Below, piece by piece: positions 1-10,936 of a DNA stretch of 64,000 nt; position 1 is the first letter of the stretch; the number at the start of each line of letters is the position of its first letter. Below the pieces are notes generated by a model. The model did not search any database. It had not been told where the DNA came from and was given only the letters and a program-made list of their open reading frames with translations. Position numbers and translations under genes: made by a program. Source of the stretch: Zarea fungicola (Eukaryota > Ascomycota > Sordariomycetes > Hypocreales > Cordycipitaceae); NCBI GenBank assembly GCA_900169235.1, contig FWCC01000068.1, positions 248,001-312,000 of the forward strand. Reading direction: 5' to 3'.

Positions 1-1412
1 TGACTGTTATTGTCTGGTCGGATTGGCGAAGAGACAGCAGAGCCAGACTTTGGCCGCTCCCCAGCAGCGCGTTTCAGCCCAGGTACGTCGGGCTTTTCTG
101 GCAACGGCTGCTGGGGTGGAGGAGCCGGAGGGTCAGAGAACCGAGTCTTTGCATCGGTTCGTAGCGAGATCCCGTTTCCGTTGACCATCTGGGCGGATTT
201 AGGTGCCTCGTGGGACTCAGCCTTCTCCAGATCCTTCAGGTCCTCTTTGGATAATAATGTTGTAACAAACTGATTTGTCCGACCCAAATCCTGTGCTTGC
301 AATTTAGCATTTCGCATTTCTGTAGCAAGACGCTTCATTATCTGGTCGGTTGCTATTGGCGCCACAAAGTACGGGCGCTGCTGCATCATGCCGTTAGGTT
401 GTTGGTTTGCTACCGGCCCGTTCGGCGTCATGCGAGCATTAGGCCCCATGCCAACATTAGCACCTGGCCGCCCTCGCATCTGCATTGCCCCTGGGGGCAT
501 TATCATTGACCCATTTGCAGGATCCAAATCCCCAAAGTTCATATCCATTACATTATTTGAGGCTGTTAGGAATCCAGCATGTTCGACCTTGGCGGCGACT
601 TTGTGGTGCACAACAGTCTTTTGGTCTTCGCTAACAATATCGATTCCGAGTTCGAGATGATCAGCTGTCTGCAGCTCGTGCGGCTCGGATTCTCGGTTTT
701 CTTGTGAGAGACGTGTACCGTTGACGAATGTGCCATTGGAGGATTTGACATCACGGATGAAGATTTTGCCATTTCGCTCGGCGAAGATCTCGGCATGTTG
801 CCTCGACAGGACCTTGCTGTCGAAAAACCCGTTGGTGGGAGTTGGTACCGTTTTCTGGTTAGTCTGGCGGCCTATACGCAATGTCTCAGGGAGAAAGGGT
901 ACAGCGATTGTTTTGCGTTCAAAGGTGCCATTGAGAGACAGTAAATACAGGACAGGTTGTCCTCCCTGAAGCTGGTCTGATCCGGGAGGGCGCATCATTC
1001 CTTGTTGTGTCATTTGACCCTGCCCGCCGCCCGACTGTTGCATCATGCTGTGAGGCAGCATGCCATTCGGCCGCCCGGCAACTGCTCTAGGGAAGTCGTT
1101 GGGCATGTCTTTCCCCGTAGGCCACGAATTCTTAGGTTGGGGCCGTTTTCGTTGTGGGCCATTCGCTGACCATTGGCTGATCTCGGATGTGCTTGACAGA
1201 GGTGTGGCGTTTCCCTGGGAGCCGTTTGTGGCTACCGAGGTGTTGGACGAATCGGAAGATATTGAGGATGATGAGTTGCTGCGCGCTAGGTTCTTGCGTG
1301 GAACAAACATGACCCGTACGTCGTCTGGATTCATCGGGCTGTTTCCATTAATAGTACCCCATGATGAACGCGATACTTGAGGAAACGCTAGCGGATTGGC
1401 GACTGCAGTCAT
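1..1412 (-). CDS. FHA-domain protein, STRIPAK SLMAP/PRO45-like (3' end cut by window)
   Basis: One uninterrupted frame runs from the ATG at 1412 off the window edge, giving about 470 residues without a stop. Residues 1-150 are low-complexity, rich in Ser, Asn, Gln and Met. An FHA phosphothreonine-binding domain follows at about 155-260, with its diagnostic residues in order: Gly180-Arg181, Ser202-Arg203-x-His205, Asn225-Gly226 and Asn230-Gly231. After it comes a region rich in Met, Pro and Gln, then a charged stretch that may begin a coiled coil. A disordered N-terminus, one FHA domain and a coiled coil fit the SLMAP/Far9-Far10/PRO45 family, which belongs to the STRIPAK complex at nuclear-envelope and ER membranes and acts in fruiting-body development and hyphal fusion. 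The C-terminal membrane anchor expected there would lie outside the window. The domain call is firm; the family is inferred. The gene is divergent from mgr2. Confidence 0.8.
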   Translation of the reverse strand, partial: MTAVANPLAFPQVSRSSWGTINGNSPMNPDDVRVMFVPRKNLARSNSSSSISSDSSNTSVATNGSQGNATPLSSTSEISQWSANGPQRKRPQPKNSWPTGKDMPNDFPRAVAGRPNGMLPHSMMQQSGGGQGQMTQQGMMRPPGSDQLQGGQPVLYLLSLNGTFERKTIAVPFLPETLRIGRQTNQKTVPTPTNGFFDSKVLSRQHAEIFAERNGKIFIRDVKSSNGTFVNGTRLSQENRESEPHELQTADHLELGIDIVSEDQKTVVHHKVAAKVEHAGFLTASNNVMDMNFGDLDPANGSMIMPPGAMQMRGRPGANVGMGPNARMTPNGPVANQQPNGMMQQRPYFVAPIATDQIMKRLATEMRNAKLQAQDLGRTNQFVTTLLSKEDLKDLEKAESHEAPKSAQMVNGNGISLRTDAKTRFSDPPAPPPQQPLPEKPDVPGLKRAAGERPKSGSAVSSPIRPDNNS

Positions 1413-2325
1413 GAGGAAGGATCGAGGTCTGTGAATGCCAGTAGTCGGTCTCGTTGAAGGTAGTAAGCAGATCGTTCCCGCCCAGTCCCTTGTTCTGACG
1501 CTCTATAACCGGAACGGACGAGCGAACATGCAGTCCGAGCCGCGGCCAGCGGTTTGAAACGTGTTCTACTAGTAGCCGCTCTGCTATTAGCACGGTTTGA
1601 ATGAAAATTTAGAGCGAGAAGCGACGCGGTCGATTGTTTCTGTGATGACAATATCGGTCAGATTCATGAAATTGTTCGAATCGCAGAGGAGCTTCGCTCC
1701 AGGGAAAATCTGGACAGTGATGGGGTCCATCATATACCACAGATGAACGCATAAGGCGCAAAGTATCGAGACTTACCGAAGAAAATGCAGACGGCTAGAG
1801 TGACTATGTGTTTTGGCGATGATGATTGACGGCACGGGGGCTTTAGCCTGGGGACAGGTAGTGTTGGACTACTACAGGTCTCGCTAGAGGCGCTCCTGAG
1901 CGGTCGCACAGTGGGCAGCGAACTCTGTTTCGGAAGCGGATACGTCACGCCACAGCTAACGGGCGCAGAGGAAACAGGTTTTCTTCTGGCAACAAAAGCG
2001 AATTTCTCGACTATCATTCGTTTCAAATATATTTTAGGCGCTTTGGCATTCAATAATAGCAGCCCATGCCTTCTGAGTATCGCTTCACGTGATAGTTTGA
2101 TACAGTGCACATATCCACTGTGACAGAAGCGGGCACTGTGAGGGGCAACTAAAATTTCGTAACAACATTTATCCGGAGAGCTCCTTGCTCCCCCAATCAA
2201 TGGTCGCGATTAAGCTCCGCGAAACCTGGTGCGGGTAGGTGTTTAATCGATTGAATATATTGCATCTTCCTTCCAAGTCGACAAACAAGTTGCAAAATTT
2301 AACTTAAACCCCTCTACCTTTTATC
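1413..2325. promoter_or_regulatory. Divergent intergenic region between the FHA gene and mgr2
   Basis: This 0.9-kb region must hold the 5' leaders and promoters of both flanking genes, which point away from each other. No ORF here shows coding character. A GTTCGAATC string near 1671 resembles a tRNA B-box but has no A-box or cloverleaf around it. No clear TATA box was seen. Confidence 0.4.
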
Positions 2326-2889
2326 ATGCCTCCTGTTGCCAACGTTAATATGGGCGGCCAGCATGGGCCGTCCAACTTTGACAAGTGTAAGGATATGCTC
2401 TGTTGCGGTTCAATTCCCAAGTATACTAATCGCGACACAATAGTCAAAATGGGTGCTATGATGGGAGGAAGTAAGTTGGGCAATATAAAAGCGTAATCAA
2501 TGCGCACATGAAACTAATAAATAATCAGCTGTCGGAGTCATTATCGGTTTCATCTATGGTAAGTCGCAGGAAGATGTACAGTTGCAGCGACGACCCGGAC
2601 TAACGGCAAAACAGGCACGGTTAGCATTTTCAGATATGGCGCTGGATCGCAAGGAGTCATGCGAACCCTCGGCCAGTACATGGGCGCTTCTGGTGCTACG
2701 TTCGGGTTAGAAACACCTCTCTTGCATGCCCTGGCCACTGCTCACTGCTAACCGCCATCTAGATTCTTCATGTCTATTGGCAGTGTCATTCGATCCGACG
2801 CCGACCCCAAGATGTACGAGGCCTACATGCGAGCGCACCGAAAACCGATCGTTATGATGGCGAAACCAGGGTGGAAGAACAGCTCATAA
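2326..2889 (+). CDS. mgr2: Mgr2/Romo1-family TIM23 translocase subunit
   Basis: Four coding exons (2326-2470, 2529-2558, 2615-2705, 2763-2889) join to 130 codons plus stop, all with GT..AG introns and correct phase. Exon 2 is only 30 nt. The protein has two glycine-rich hydrophobic segments (about residues 42-60 and 74-98) with GxxxG-type packing, and the family hallmark TFGFFMSIGSVIRSD at the end of the second. Mgr2 is an inner mitochondrial membrane protein that couples the TIM21 and TIM23 core subunits and controls lateral release of preproteins; the animal relative is Romo1. The extended C-terminus of about 30 residues is common in fungal forms. The start is the first ATG of the frame. 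Confidence is high because the spliced protein matches the family end to end. Confidence 0.9.
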
Positions 2890-3494
2890 ACTGTTGTATA
2901 CGGCATCGGGAAGCATACGGCGAGCTCACCAGATGTCTTCCTCTGTAACTATGTGAAACTAGAGATGAGAATATCTCGTGTACTATAGCGGAGCCAAATT
3001 CTTCGCAGACACTCAAACTGGGTGTATAGGTTGATCCTTAATGAAATGGATAAATGCCTGATTTGTTGTGCCGGTATCATGATTGGGGATGTCATATGAA
3101 GAGAAGCCTTGAAAAGAAGCCATGATAACGCATCGGCGTCATTCCTGTACAATAGTCCAGAGAATGGATTTTACTCTACTGCGTTTTGATACGTTGCTCG
3201 TCTAGTCAACTGACCAGTGGAACAGCGTTCGTGGCGGAATCTTTCCTAGCTATTAGAATGCCGCTTCTCCATTTCCAGGATAGAAGCTACACCTATATTC
3301 ACAACGTATTTAGATTGATAATTTCGCATTGAAGCATTATATGTGAATTGTTGGTGGTGATGCTTTGTTCAGCGCGTCATGCCTTCGTCTAAACTCATTC
3401 CTAAGCGTTATATAGCAGCTGGGAGGCAGCCAGCTACTCTCTTCCGTCTTTCATTCCATTTTTTAGATACTATGTAACTTATTTTGTCCAAGAT
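2890..3494. other. Intergenic region, 3' flanks of mgr2 and hst2
   Basis: The two neighbours converge here, so the 0.6 kb should hold both 3' untranslated regions. I see no gene, repeat or RNA signal. Confidence 0.5.
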
Positions 3495-4797
3495 TTACTC
3501 TTCGCCTTTGCTAGGTTTCGGGGAGTCCGTTCCGTCGGTTACATAACCTACCGATGCAGCAACCTCGGTAGCCTCGTCAGGGCTCGGCGCAGAAACTGGC
3601 GGCTCTACATCGGCTTCATCTTTTTGGTTTACAGGTGCCTTTGTGGCCTCTCCTGTAGTGGTAGCCTCTGCTTGGCCACCGGCTGCTTCGACAGCATCCT
3701 CCTCGGACTGTCGAGATTTGGACGCAACGGCCTCGTTGCTGGCCGAATCTTCGTCGTGGATTCGAAGGGCGGCCGCGACGTCTTCTGTGAGTTTCTTGAC
3801 TTCATCATCGACATCATGGTCGCGCTCCTTTTGGCTTCGCAGCTGCCTTTCCGCCTCTTCCTCGCCGACAATGTCACGCCACATCTTGTCCAGCTCTTCG
3901 TCCCAGCCTAGTTCAGCGGCCAAATGGCGGATGCCGTCGTCGCAGGAGCCAATAGAGAGGACGTCGTCTGGTCGGGTTCCAATCTGCCCAACCTTTTCCA
4001 TGTTGAACAAGACTCGCGGTATGGACTCTTGCACCATCTGCGGCAGGCCGGCAAAGGGATACACCTGCAGACTGGTGCCTATGATAAGGGCCAGATCCGC
4101 CATGACGGCTTTATGGCTCTCCTCTGAAAATGCACGGGGCAGGGCCTCACCAAAAAAGACAATGTCGGGCTTGACGAGACCATTGCATTCCTTGTCTACG
4201 CAGTGGGGTACGTTTCCGTGCTGCACGTGTATTCTCATCTCATCGTCTGGGAATTCCGTCTTGCACTCCACGCATCGCTGCGTAGCGAAGCTTCCATGCG
4301 CTTCTATAATTTTCTCGGCTGGCACGCCGGCGGCCCTCTCTAGGCAGTCTATATTTTGTGTAAAGAGCATTTGCAGCAGGTCCTTTTTGGCGAGCAGCGA
4401 AATGAAAACATGTGAGATGGTGGGCTGGAATTTGCCCGGATACAGCTCCTTTGCAAGAACATAGAATGGTTCCGGGTTTTCTTTGAAGTAGGAGATTTCA
4501 AAAACGGCTTCAGCATGGGGCAGATTTAGACGTGCCAGGTTGTTGTACAGTCCGGTCTTGGGCGATCTGAAATCCGGAACTGCAGGGTAGGGCGGCGATG
4601 TCAGTGATTTGAAACTCTGATGAGCCTAGTTAGGTTGCCTTACTGCCTGCGGCGGTAGAGATTCCAGCACCGGTCATGACTACAATGCGCTTTGCATTGC
4701 CGTTTTTGATATAATCGGCTACTGCTGCGATGCTGCGTTCTGACAACGTCTGTGGAGGGGTAGACTCATCCACCATACTTGATTCTTCCTGACCCAT
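3495..4797 (-). CDS. hst2: Sir2-family NAD-dependent protein deacetylase (Hst2 type)
   Basis: Two exons (4797-4644 and 4579-3495), joined across a 64-nt intron inside the NAD-binding signature, encode 412 residues. Splicing restores the GAGIS...GIPDFRS motif at residues 43-57. TQNID follows at 125-129, the catalytic His at 146, and a Cys4 zinc site at Cys154, Cys157, Cys178 and Cys183. Then come the KPDIVFFGE and GTSLQVYPFAGLP segments typical of the class I Hst2/SIRT2 group. The last 120 residues are acidic and low-complexity, presumably disordered. The enzyme removes acyl groups from lysines of histones and other proteins, consuming NAD and giving nicotinamide and O-acetyl-ADP-ribose. Yeast Hst2 is mainly cytoplasmic and acts on H4K16. 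The short N-terminus argues against Sir2 or Hst1. Confidence 0.92.
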
Positions 4798-5367
4798 CTT
4801 GGCGCGAGCCCAGCGCGGGACACGAGGACGCTGCTGGTGCTTGTCCCTTCGTCTTCTAGCAGTTGTGGTAGTTTAAACTGAAGAATACAACGAACAAAAA
4901 ACGAGAATAAACTCTGCAGCTGTCGTCATATGATGTTGGAGGGGAGCGCTTAGCGCAGGCTGATCTTTTGGGCTCTGACACTGCACCATTTTTGCGCCGC
5001 TTATCGATAAGACGCTAGACAGGTACGATGGCGATCGGCGAGGAATGAAGTGCAGCGCGAGCTTGAATTAAGTGGCCATGAGACAAATTAGTGAGTCGAT
5101 GGTACTGGTAGTTGCTAAAGGTCTCGTATACGTGGCGTATATAGGCAACATCTACAAGGGCGGCGCGACAAGTGCAGCCATTGGAGAAGTGAAGCCTGGC
5201 GTAAATTGAAACTCCTAATATGACAGAAGCGGCAGACATGACGGCGAAAGCGACAATCAAAATGTGAAAAGGATGAAACACCATTAAAGATTCCTCTATA
5301 AACGCCAAATAATGTATAAATCCGAAATCAAAACGCCATATGACAGGTGACAGTACCAAAAAGTAAA
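4798..5367. other. Intergenic region between hst2 and NC2-beta
   Basis: This holds the hst2 promoter side and the NC2-beta 3' flank. A minus-strand ATG ORF (5284-5015) encodes a short protein with one hydrophobic stretch, but I see no coding bias or family resemblance and do not call it. Confidence 0.4.
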
Positions 5368-6157
5368 TCAGCCGTGCCGTTCCCTAGCTTGAGCAAACTG
5401 TTCTTCCTGAAGTCGAGCAAGCTCCTCCATCGACATACCGCTGTTTGCAAACTTGTCTGCCTTTTTCTCTCGACCCTGTCGTGGCACGTTAGCACTGAGA
5501 CCTGCACAACATGTGTGACAACATTGCATTTTTTCGGGCCGCTCTGGTGGGTGGCGTCATCCGTACCTTTTGAGTTTCCTTGTGTTCCGCAGCCGCCTCC
5601 ATGACGGCTGGTACATAATCGGAGAAGCCAAGCTGCTCGAGGGCCTTTGTAATGTGGTCACAAGCTATGGTCTTCTTGGCTTCCTTCTCAGAAATCTCGT
5701 TTGCCTCTGAGGAGATAAGGGTGATGAACTCGACACAGCATTCTATCAAAAGGTCGCGACTCTCCCTAGCAAAGGCGACACCCGCGGAGGGCGGCAGAAT
5801 TTCTGTGACGATTTTTTGGACAGTAGCTAGTTTGTGGGTTGGTTAGAAGAGCTGATACTTGTGATATTGGGGAAGGGCAGCGATAAGCCGACAGGGAACA
5901 ACGAGATGCATGGTGCATATGGGGGCGTGTCATGTCTCGGCCGGGGATATCACGCAAACATACCTTTGGGAAGAGAAAGGTCATCATTGCCTAAAAAGAA
6001 AAAGAAAACGAGTCAGTAAAGTCAAGAGAAGGGAATTAAAAAATGGGATAATATATCAGGTGCGCGTCCACCAGCGTCCAGCGTGCGCCTTGGTAGTGGC
6101 ATGCCAGTAGTGTTTATTTAAGGGCAGTAGTTTACCTCCAAACTCGTGATCTGACAT
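5368..6157 (-). CDS. ncb2: Negative cofactor 2 subunit beta (Dr1/Ncb2)
   Basis: Four exons (6157-6136, 5990-5964, 5826-5567, 5475-5368) encode 138 residues. The first two are micro-exons of 22 and 27 nt. Residues 10-100 form an H2B-like histone fold: DDLSLPKATV at the start, then ECCVEFITLISSEAN and AKKTIACDHITKALEQLGF, which match Dr1 closely. NC2-beta pairs with NC2-alpha (DRAP1/Bur6), binds TBP on promoter DNA and blocks TFIIA and TFIIB entry, so it represses or rebalances RNA polymerase II transcription. The C-terminus has a short MSMEELARLQEEQFAQARER helix, conserved in fungal forms. All splice phases are consistent. It is transcribed in the same direction as hst2 and the downstream metabolic genes. 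Confidence 0.93.
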
Positions 6158-7621
6158 CTTCAGAACGCGTGCGCCGAGGCCTCAGTCGCAGGGGAAGCTG
6201 TGATAAAATGCCGAAACAAGGCTATAAGACAATAAAAGGAAGATGAAGAGCGTCGAGACGCAATCCTGTTTCGAATGACAGAGCAGCAGCACACAGCCGT
6301 ATGCTGCAATACCAAACAAGAGCGGCGACTGTAGGTACGAAGCAAAGAGAGAGAGCTCTTGGGGGCTGCCTTGGCGGGATGGTGGGGTAGAGCTGCAAGT
6401 TAAAATAGGTACGTCGAAATGCGCTGGAGGATTGGAGCTGGGAAGCAGTCAGCGGCCAGTGGCATGAGTTTCAGCGGGTGGTAGGGGAGTTATAAGTAGC
6501 CGTAGCGAACCAGCAGGCGGGGGGTGTGACAGGGGGAGGGAGTGCAGACGGCGCGTCTTTATGGATTTATGGGGGACCACTTAGCAGAGACTGTACGTAC
6601 CTGTAGTTGGTTGTGGGCAACTGTTTGAGCACCCTTTTGTACCTAACTTTAGTTACTCTGTCAGTGCCTGAGTGCAGCAACTGCCTTCCAGCCTGCCAGC
6701 CTCGCGTGTGCCACCGCGCCCAAATTTCTGACGGCCCGCAATAAAGCTGTCGTGCACGGACCAGCTCCACGCTTCACCTTTTCAATGAAATTTTGGTCCC
6801 GAAATTTTACTTCTCTTTTCCTTCCTTTTCCTCCATCACATTGTTCATGAGCATGAGGACTCCAGTGCCGTTGCTTGTTGTATCGCCTTGTGTACGGCTT
6901 GACTGACAATGCAAGCATGCACCATGTAACGTGATGCCGATTTTCATCACGGCGCCTAGTTTCAGACACAGGTAAGCTCCCGCAAAGTCACTTTGTCGAG
7001 CAATCCCCCCCCGATCCTCGTGCACCAACCAGTCTGGTCTTCTATGATGAAATATGTTGTCGCCCCAGGCTTAGGAGGTCCGACAAGCTTCCGATGCCGA
7101 ATGACCAAGTCAAGCCAATGACATTTTGCTGAAACACGTCTACTATCACAATGTAGTCTGTGGCCACTCACTGCCCGCATTCGCTCTGAAATACAATCGA
7201 TGCTGAAGCTAACTGCAGTGAATAGGACCTGTGTTGCTCGAAACCAAACGATACAAACGATACGCACCCGTTTCTGCAAGAGTGAAAAACTCTACCGAAG
7301 TTCTATCAAATGGTAAGGAAACATATTACCTGCTACTGTGATACCTTGCGTGATGATACAATCTTATATTCCATGCTAATACCGAATTACCATGTGGAGT
7401 AAAATAAGAGCTTTTCATCTTTCGACTGACTTGCAAAAAATCTTCATCTATTTGTGATACATTTATATGATTCAAAACCAGAAGCTAATACACCTTCTAT
7501 CTAGGGTTCCGAACATGATTGCTACTACTTCCGAAGTCTTACTCCTGATAGGCGGCCAGTTCAGGTGAGTTCCAACTGTTGCATTGTTAGCTAGATTTTT
7601 TATCCTGAAATGTTGCTGTCC
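6158..7621. other. Gene-free 1.5 kb upstream of NC2-beta
   Basis: No ORF here has an ATG start with coding character. 6360-6560 is purine-rich on this strand and is the likely 5' leader or promoter of the minus-strand NC2-beta gene. 7320-7520 is AT-rich and probably the 3' flank of the dehydrogenase. Confidence 0.45.
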
Positions 7622-8502
7622 TTACGTTGTCATCGCGCCGCTGAGATTCTTGGGCGGCGTTGCTACAACTCTCGCAATAACGTTGCCCGGTAGCTCTGGT
7701 CTCAGAAGAGCACCCGTCGCCTTTTCGTGCACGAATTTATCGTAGACTGCCTTGTCCATGGTGTTGGCACCAGTCTCTCTGATGAGCTGCTGCATGCCTG
7801 TGTCGACACGCCCAGGTTGAATGGCGATGCTAGTAATGTCGCTCTCCTCTAATGCGAAATGGCCGGATATCGAGGTGATGGCGGCCTTGGAGGATCCGTA
7901 GGCGCCCCAGGCCTGGTATGACTTGAGGGCGGCACCAGAGGAAACCCAGACGATGCAGCCTTTTGTCTTGCGCAACTCTAGAAGCCCAGCTCTGGCCTGT
8001 CATGGCAAGCAGTCAGCACAGAGGAACGTGAAATGCCCATCGTACAATAGTTTTCCCTGTTTTGACCTACCAAGGCAAAGCAGCTTACGACATTGATTTC
8101 GTAAACGTGTCTGAAGCTCTCCACGGTCATATCGGCGAGCCTTGTGTTTTCAAGCATGCCATGATTGATGACCAAACCGTCAATACGGCCAAACGACTTG
8201 ACAGCAAGATCCGCCAACCTGGTAGCAATCTAGGTACAAGAAAAGTTGTCAGATTGGAACTCCAGAGCGCAAAAGAAGAAAGCCAATGGGAATCCGGCTC
8301 AGCCTAGGTTTGATTTTACCGTGGAGTCAGTCATGTCGCCCGCAATATACTCAACCTGACCGGGATGCGCCACTTTGATTCCTTCCAAAAGGTCCTGAGA
8401 GCGTGCGGTCAAAATAACCTTGTGCTGTTGACTGAGCAAGTAGCGGGCCACGGTGGCACCAATGCCCTTGCTGGCACCACTGACGATGAAGACTTTAGAC
8501 AT
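7622..8502 (-). CDS. Short-chain dehydrogenase/reductase (Irc24/YIR035C-like)
   Basis: Three exons (8502-8320, 8229-8071, 7996-7622) encode 238 residues, close to the usual 250 of classical SDRs. The Rossmann nucleotide-binding motif GASKGIG is at 9-15. An NHG variant of the NNAG motif follows. The catalytic Ser134, Tyr147 and Lys151 are spaced as expected (SSG, then YxxxK). The donor of intron 2 was chosen at GTAGGT (8070) rather than at an earlier GTAAGC, because this keeps the INVVSCFAL strand that SDRs need before the catalytic helix. The closest described group appears to be the yeast Irc24/YIR035C and sepiapterin-reductase-like NADP(H) enzymes, which reduce diketones. The physiological substrate cannot be read from the sequence. 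Confidence 0.85.
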
Positions 8503-8844
8503 GGCCCGTCTAGTTTTGCGAGTGTTTTTTTGTCGGAGTTTTCTTTGAACGGTGTTGATTGCGTGAAAGGTTTGGATAACAAGCAAGTGTCTTCTGGGTA
8601 CAAAATTGATAATGAAGCTTGCAATGTGCCCACCACAAGTGGGGTTGGTTTTACAAGCTTTGCCGATATGCTTCTCTGTGTCAAGAAGCAACTACAGACC
8701 TCCGTGTATAGTATGGAAATTGTAGATTATTTTCCATTACAGTAGTCGCCATGTTTTACACCTTCATGCTTTCTTCTGGGAATATATTAATATTTATTTA
8801 TTTATTTATTCACGCACAGCTGCTGTTGCTGTTTGCACAGTCAT
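8503..8844. other. Short intergenic region, AT-rich 3' flank of the homocysteine methyltransferase
   Basis: It contains the SDR promoter and, at 8785-8815, a run of TTTAT repeats just after the next gene's stop. No gene was seen. Confidence 0.4.
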
Positions 8845-10014
8845 TTATAATAGCTCTGCCCGCAAAGCTGATATGTCCTCTGCGCTCGCCATACAACACC
8901 CTCCCACCACAATCTGCTTCCACGGTACCCTCACCCTCGTCTGCCTCACAACTTCTGCAAGCTTCTTGGCCCACGGTACCCTCGTACCTCCTTCGCCATG
9001 CCAATTTCCTTCCACGCCCGTGTCTGGAAGCTCCCACTTTTGCGTCGTCGTATTGTACACCTCTCCATTCGTCCCGTCCGGATACAGCACCAGGGCCGGC
9101 CACTCCCGGACTGTCCCATCCTCGAGTAGGGCCGCCACGGCCTCTTCATACTGCCGCAGCAGTCCATCCAGCTTGTAGACTTTTGTACAATTAATGCCAA
9201 TGCCCCAGCACGGCGCACCTGTACCGCCGCCACCTTCATCATCGGACAGCACTAGCGTTCCTGGGTCCAGCATGGCCCGCACGGCGTCCGCGACAGAACT
9301 CCCGTCGGGAAGTCTGCCGTCCTCCCCGGGAAAGAGGCACGACATCCAGACCGGAAGCCCATCCATCTCCGGCACGCTGGCGAGCGCGCGGCGCAGCGCC
9401 ATGATCTCGTCGACGCGCGGAATCGTCTCGAGCGCCACGTACGCGACTCTCGTCCGCAAACCTCCCTTGACGGCGGCAAAGAGCCGCAGCCTGTCCCGGT
9501 GCCACGCGTACAGGGCCGCGGCGGAGGCGTGCGCCTCGTCGTAGCGGCCGCTGTACTCCTGGCTGGGCACCATGCATGCGCCGTAGGGCCCGATGCTGAG
9601 CGCGAGGTGGGCGTCTGGCCGCTTGGCATCTGTGCCGATTCGGAGCGCTGTGTCAATGTACTCTGGGATGCGTGAGCGGGGGATGCCTGCTACTGCTGCT
9701 GCTGCTTTTGTTATATCCTCCCGCTGCGGTGCGGCTTCATCTGGTGAATGTTTGGCATCCCCGACGACGACGGCAGAAGAGGAAGGAGGAAACGTCTTGG
9801 CAAAGGCATGCTCCGAGACTTGGTACGTCGCCGTGAGGAGAATGTCGACGGGGACGTCGCCAAAATCGGCCTGGCACCGGAGGAGCGTGGCCCGGTCCGA
9901 CACGAGCAGGTCCGAGGACCAGAGCGGCGTCTGGGGACCAAAAGTGCACCCGTATTTCTGCTCAAGGGAGGTTCCTAGACCGCCGTCGAGAATTAATATC
10001 GGTGCCGCCGTCAT
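8845..10014 (-). CDS. Homocysteine S-methyltransferase (Mht1/Sam4/MmuM family)
   Basis: A single exon of 389 residues starts at the ATG immediately before ILILDGGLGTSLEQ, the family's N-terminal strand. In-frame sequence further upstream has no ATG near the family start and was excluded. The zinc-thiolate ligands are in place: Cys276 in GINC, and Cys373-Cys374 in GGCC near the C-terminus. The enzyme transfers a methyl group from S-methylmethionine or S-adenosylmethionine to homocysteine, giving methionine. It works in methionine salvage and AdoMet:methionine balance in the cytosol. The protein has an alanine/proline-rich insertion around residues 75-105 compared with the approximately 325-residue yeast enzymes. 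The GC content of the gene is clearly higher than that of its flanks. Donor specificity (Mht1- or Sam4-like) cannot be decided. Confidence 0.88.
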   Translation of the reverse strand: MTAAPILILDGGLGTSLEQKYGCTFGPQTPLWSSDLLVSDRATLLRCQADFGDVPVDILLTATYQVSEHAFAKTFPPSSSAVVVGDAKHSPDEAAPQREDITKAAAAVAGIPRSRIPEYIDTALRIGTDAKRPDAHLALSIGPYGACMVPSQEYSGRYDEAHASAAALYAWHRDRLRLFAAVKGGLRTRVAYVALETIPRVDEIMALRRALASVPEMDGLPVWMSCLFPGEDGRLPDGSSVADAVRAMLDPGTLVLSDDEGGGGTGAPCWGIGINCTKVYKLDGLLRQYEEAVAALLEDGTVREWPALVLYPDGTNGEVYNTTTQKWELPDTGVEGNWHGEGGTRVPWAKKLAEVVRQTRVRVPWKQIVVGGCCMASAEDISALRAELL

Positions 10015-10936
10015 GGTTGCGGGGTTTAACAATATGTTGTGTAAATAATGCAAACAAGTGCAAATAGATGCAAACCGGCGGATGCTCAAGGTCACCCCCA
10101 GAGGCCGAAGTTTGCGGCACGCCCTACTGTTCGCGGAGGGGCTATTGGGCCATGCAAGCCGGCAGGACAAAGTCGGAGCTCACTTACAACAATAAAATCA
10201 GCAGCAAATTGCAGAAATCTGGACTCAACACCACGTTATCAAACTCTTCAGGTCATATAGACGAACATTATCATAAGATTAAAAACTAGGTAGACAGCAA
10301 AAGCAAGAGCAGTGAAAAGTCAGGCCCGGAGCGAAACATTATGTAGTAATGTATACAAAGTTGCCTTCTGTATTGGGAAACAACGAAAAATATAAAGAGA
10401 AAAAAAAGCGTGTAACAGAAAAAAAGACGAGTAAAAGTAGAAAAGAAAGTCTGGACCCAAAAAAACCTTGCGAATATTTCCCGTCCGATTAAAAAGTCAA
10501 TATGAAAAACAAGGAACCTGTCCATTCCTCTTCCTTTTTGTTACACTCCTTCCAACGATGACCTCTTTTTGCAAGCAACCAAGAATCCCCTGTGCTAGTT
10601 TGAAATGTTCAACATTCACCCCATCGAGCAGTCCAATTCATAGCGAAGACATTAATCCTATCTTTTGGCATAAATTCTTCCTTCTGTCCCAGCAATTAAA
10701 TATTCGCAAAAAAAAAAAAAGACATAACATTTGCAATGTGTCAGAGGGCAACTGACATGGCGGGGAGGTCTTGTTATTGTTGTCCCTGTTGTTGCCAAAT
10801 TGGATCTGAATCAAATCCAACAAGCCCAATATGCTGTATTGTGTTCTCGTTCGACAGAACCAGCAGAGTGCACCTGTCTCAACCACAGATGCACTGCGCT
10901 GCCGTATTGTGGTGTATGTTGCTGTCGGTAGAGCCA
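10015..10936. other. AT-rich intergenic region with homopolymer runs
   Basis: This is the 5' side of the methyltransferase and the 3' flank of PI synthase. It contains many A- and T-rich tracts, including a run of 12 A at 10709-10720. No coding signal was seen. Confidence 0.45.

Noticed and set aside
1660..1690. GTTCGAATC string resembling a tRNA B-box
   Set aside because: No A-box at the proper distance, no acceptor or anticodon stems could be drawn.
3643..4464. Plus-strand ORF of 273 codons over hst2
   Set aside because: It is a shadow of the sirtuin gene, Ser-rich and without any domain; the sirtuin frame has all catalytic motifs.
5015..5284. Small ORF with one hydrophobic stretch downstream of NC2-beta
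   Set aside because: It falls in the expected 3' untranslated region, with mixed codon use and no family match.
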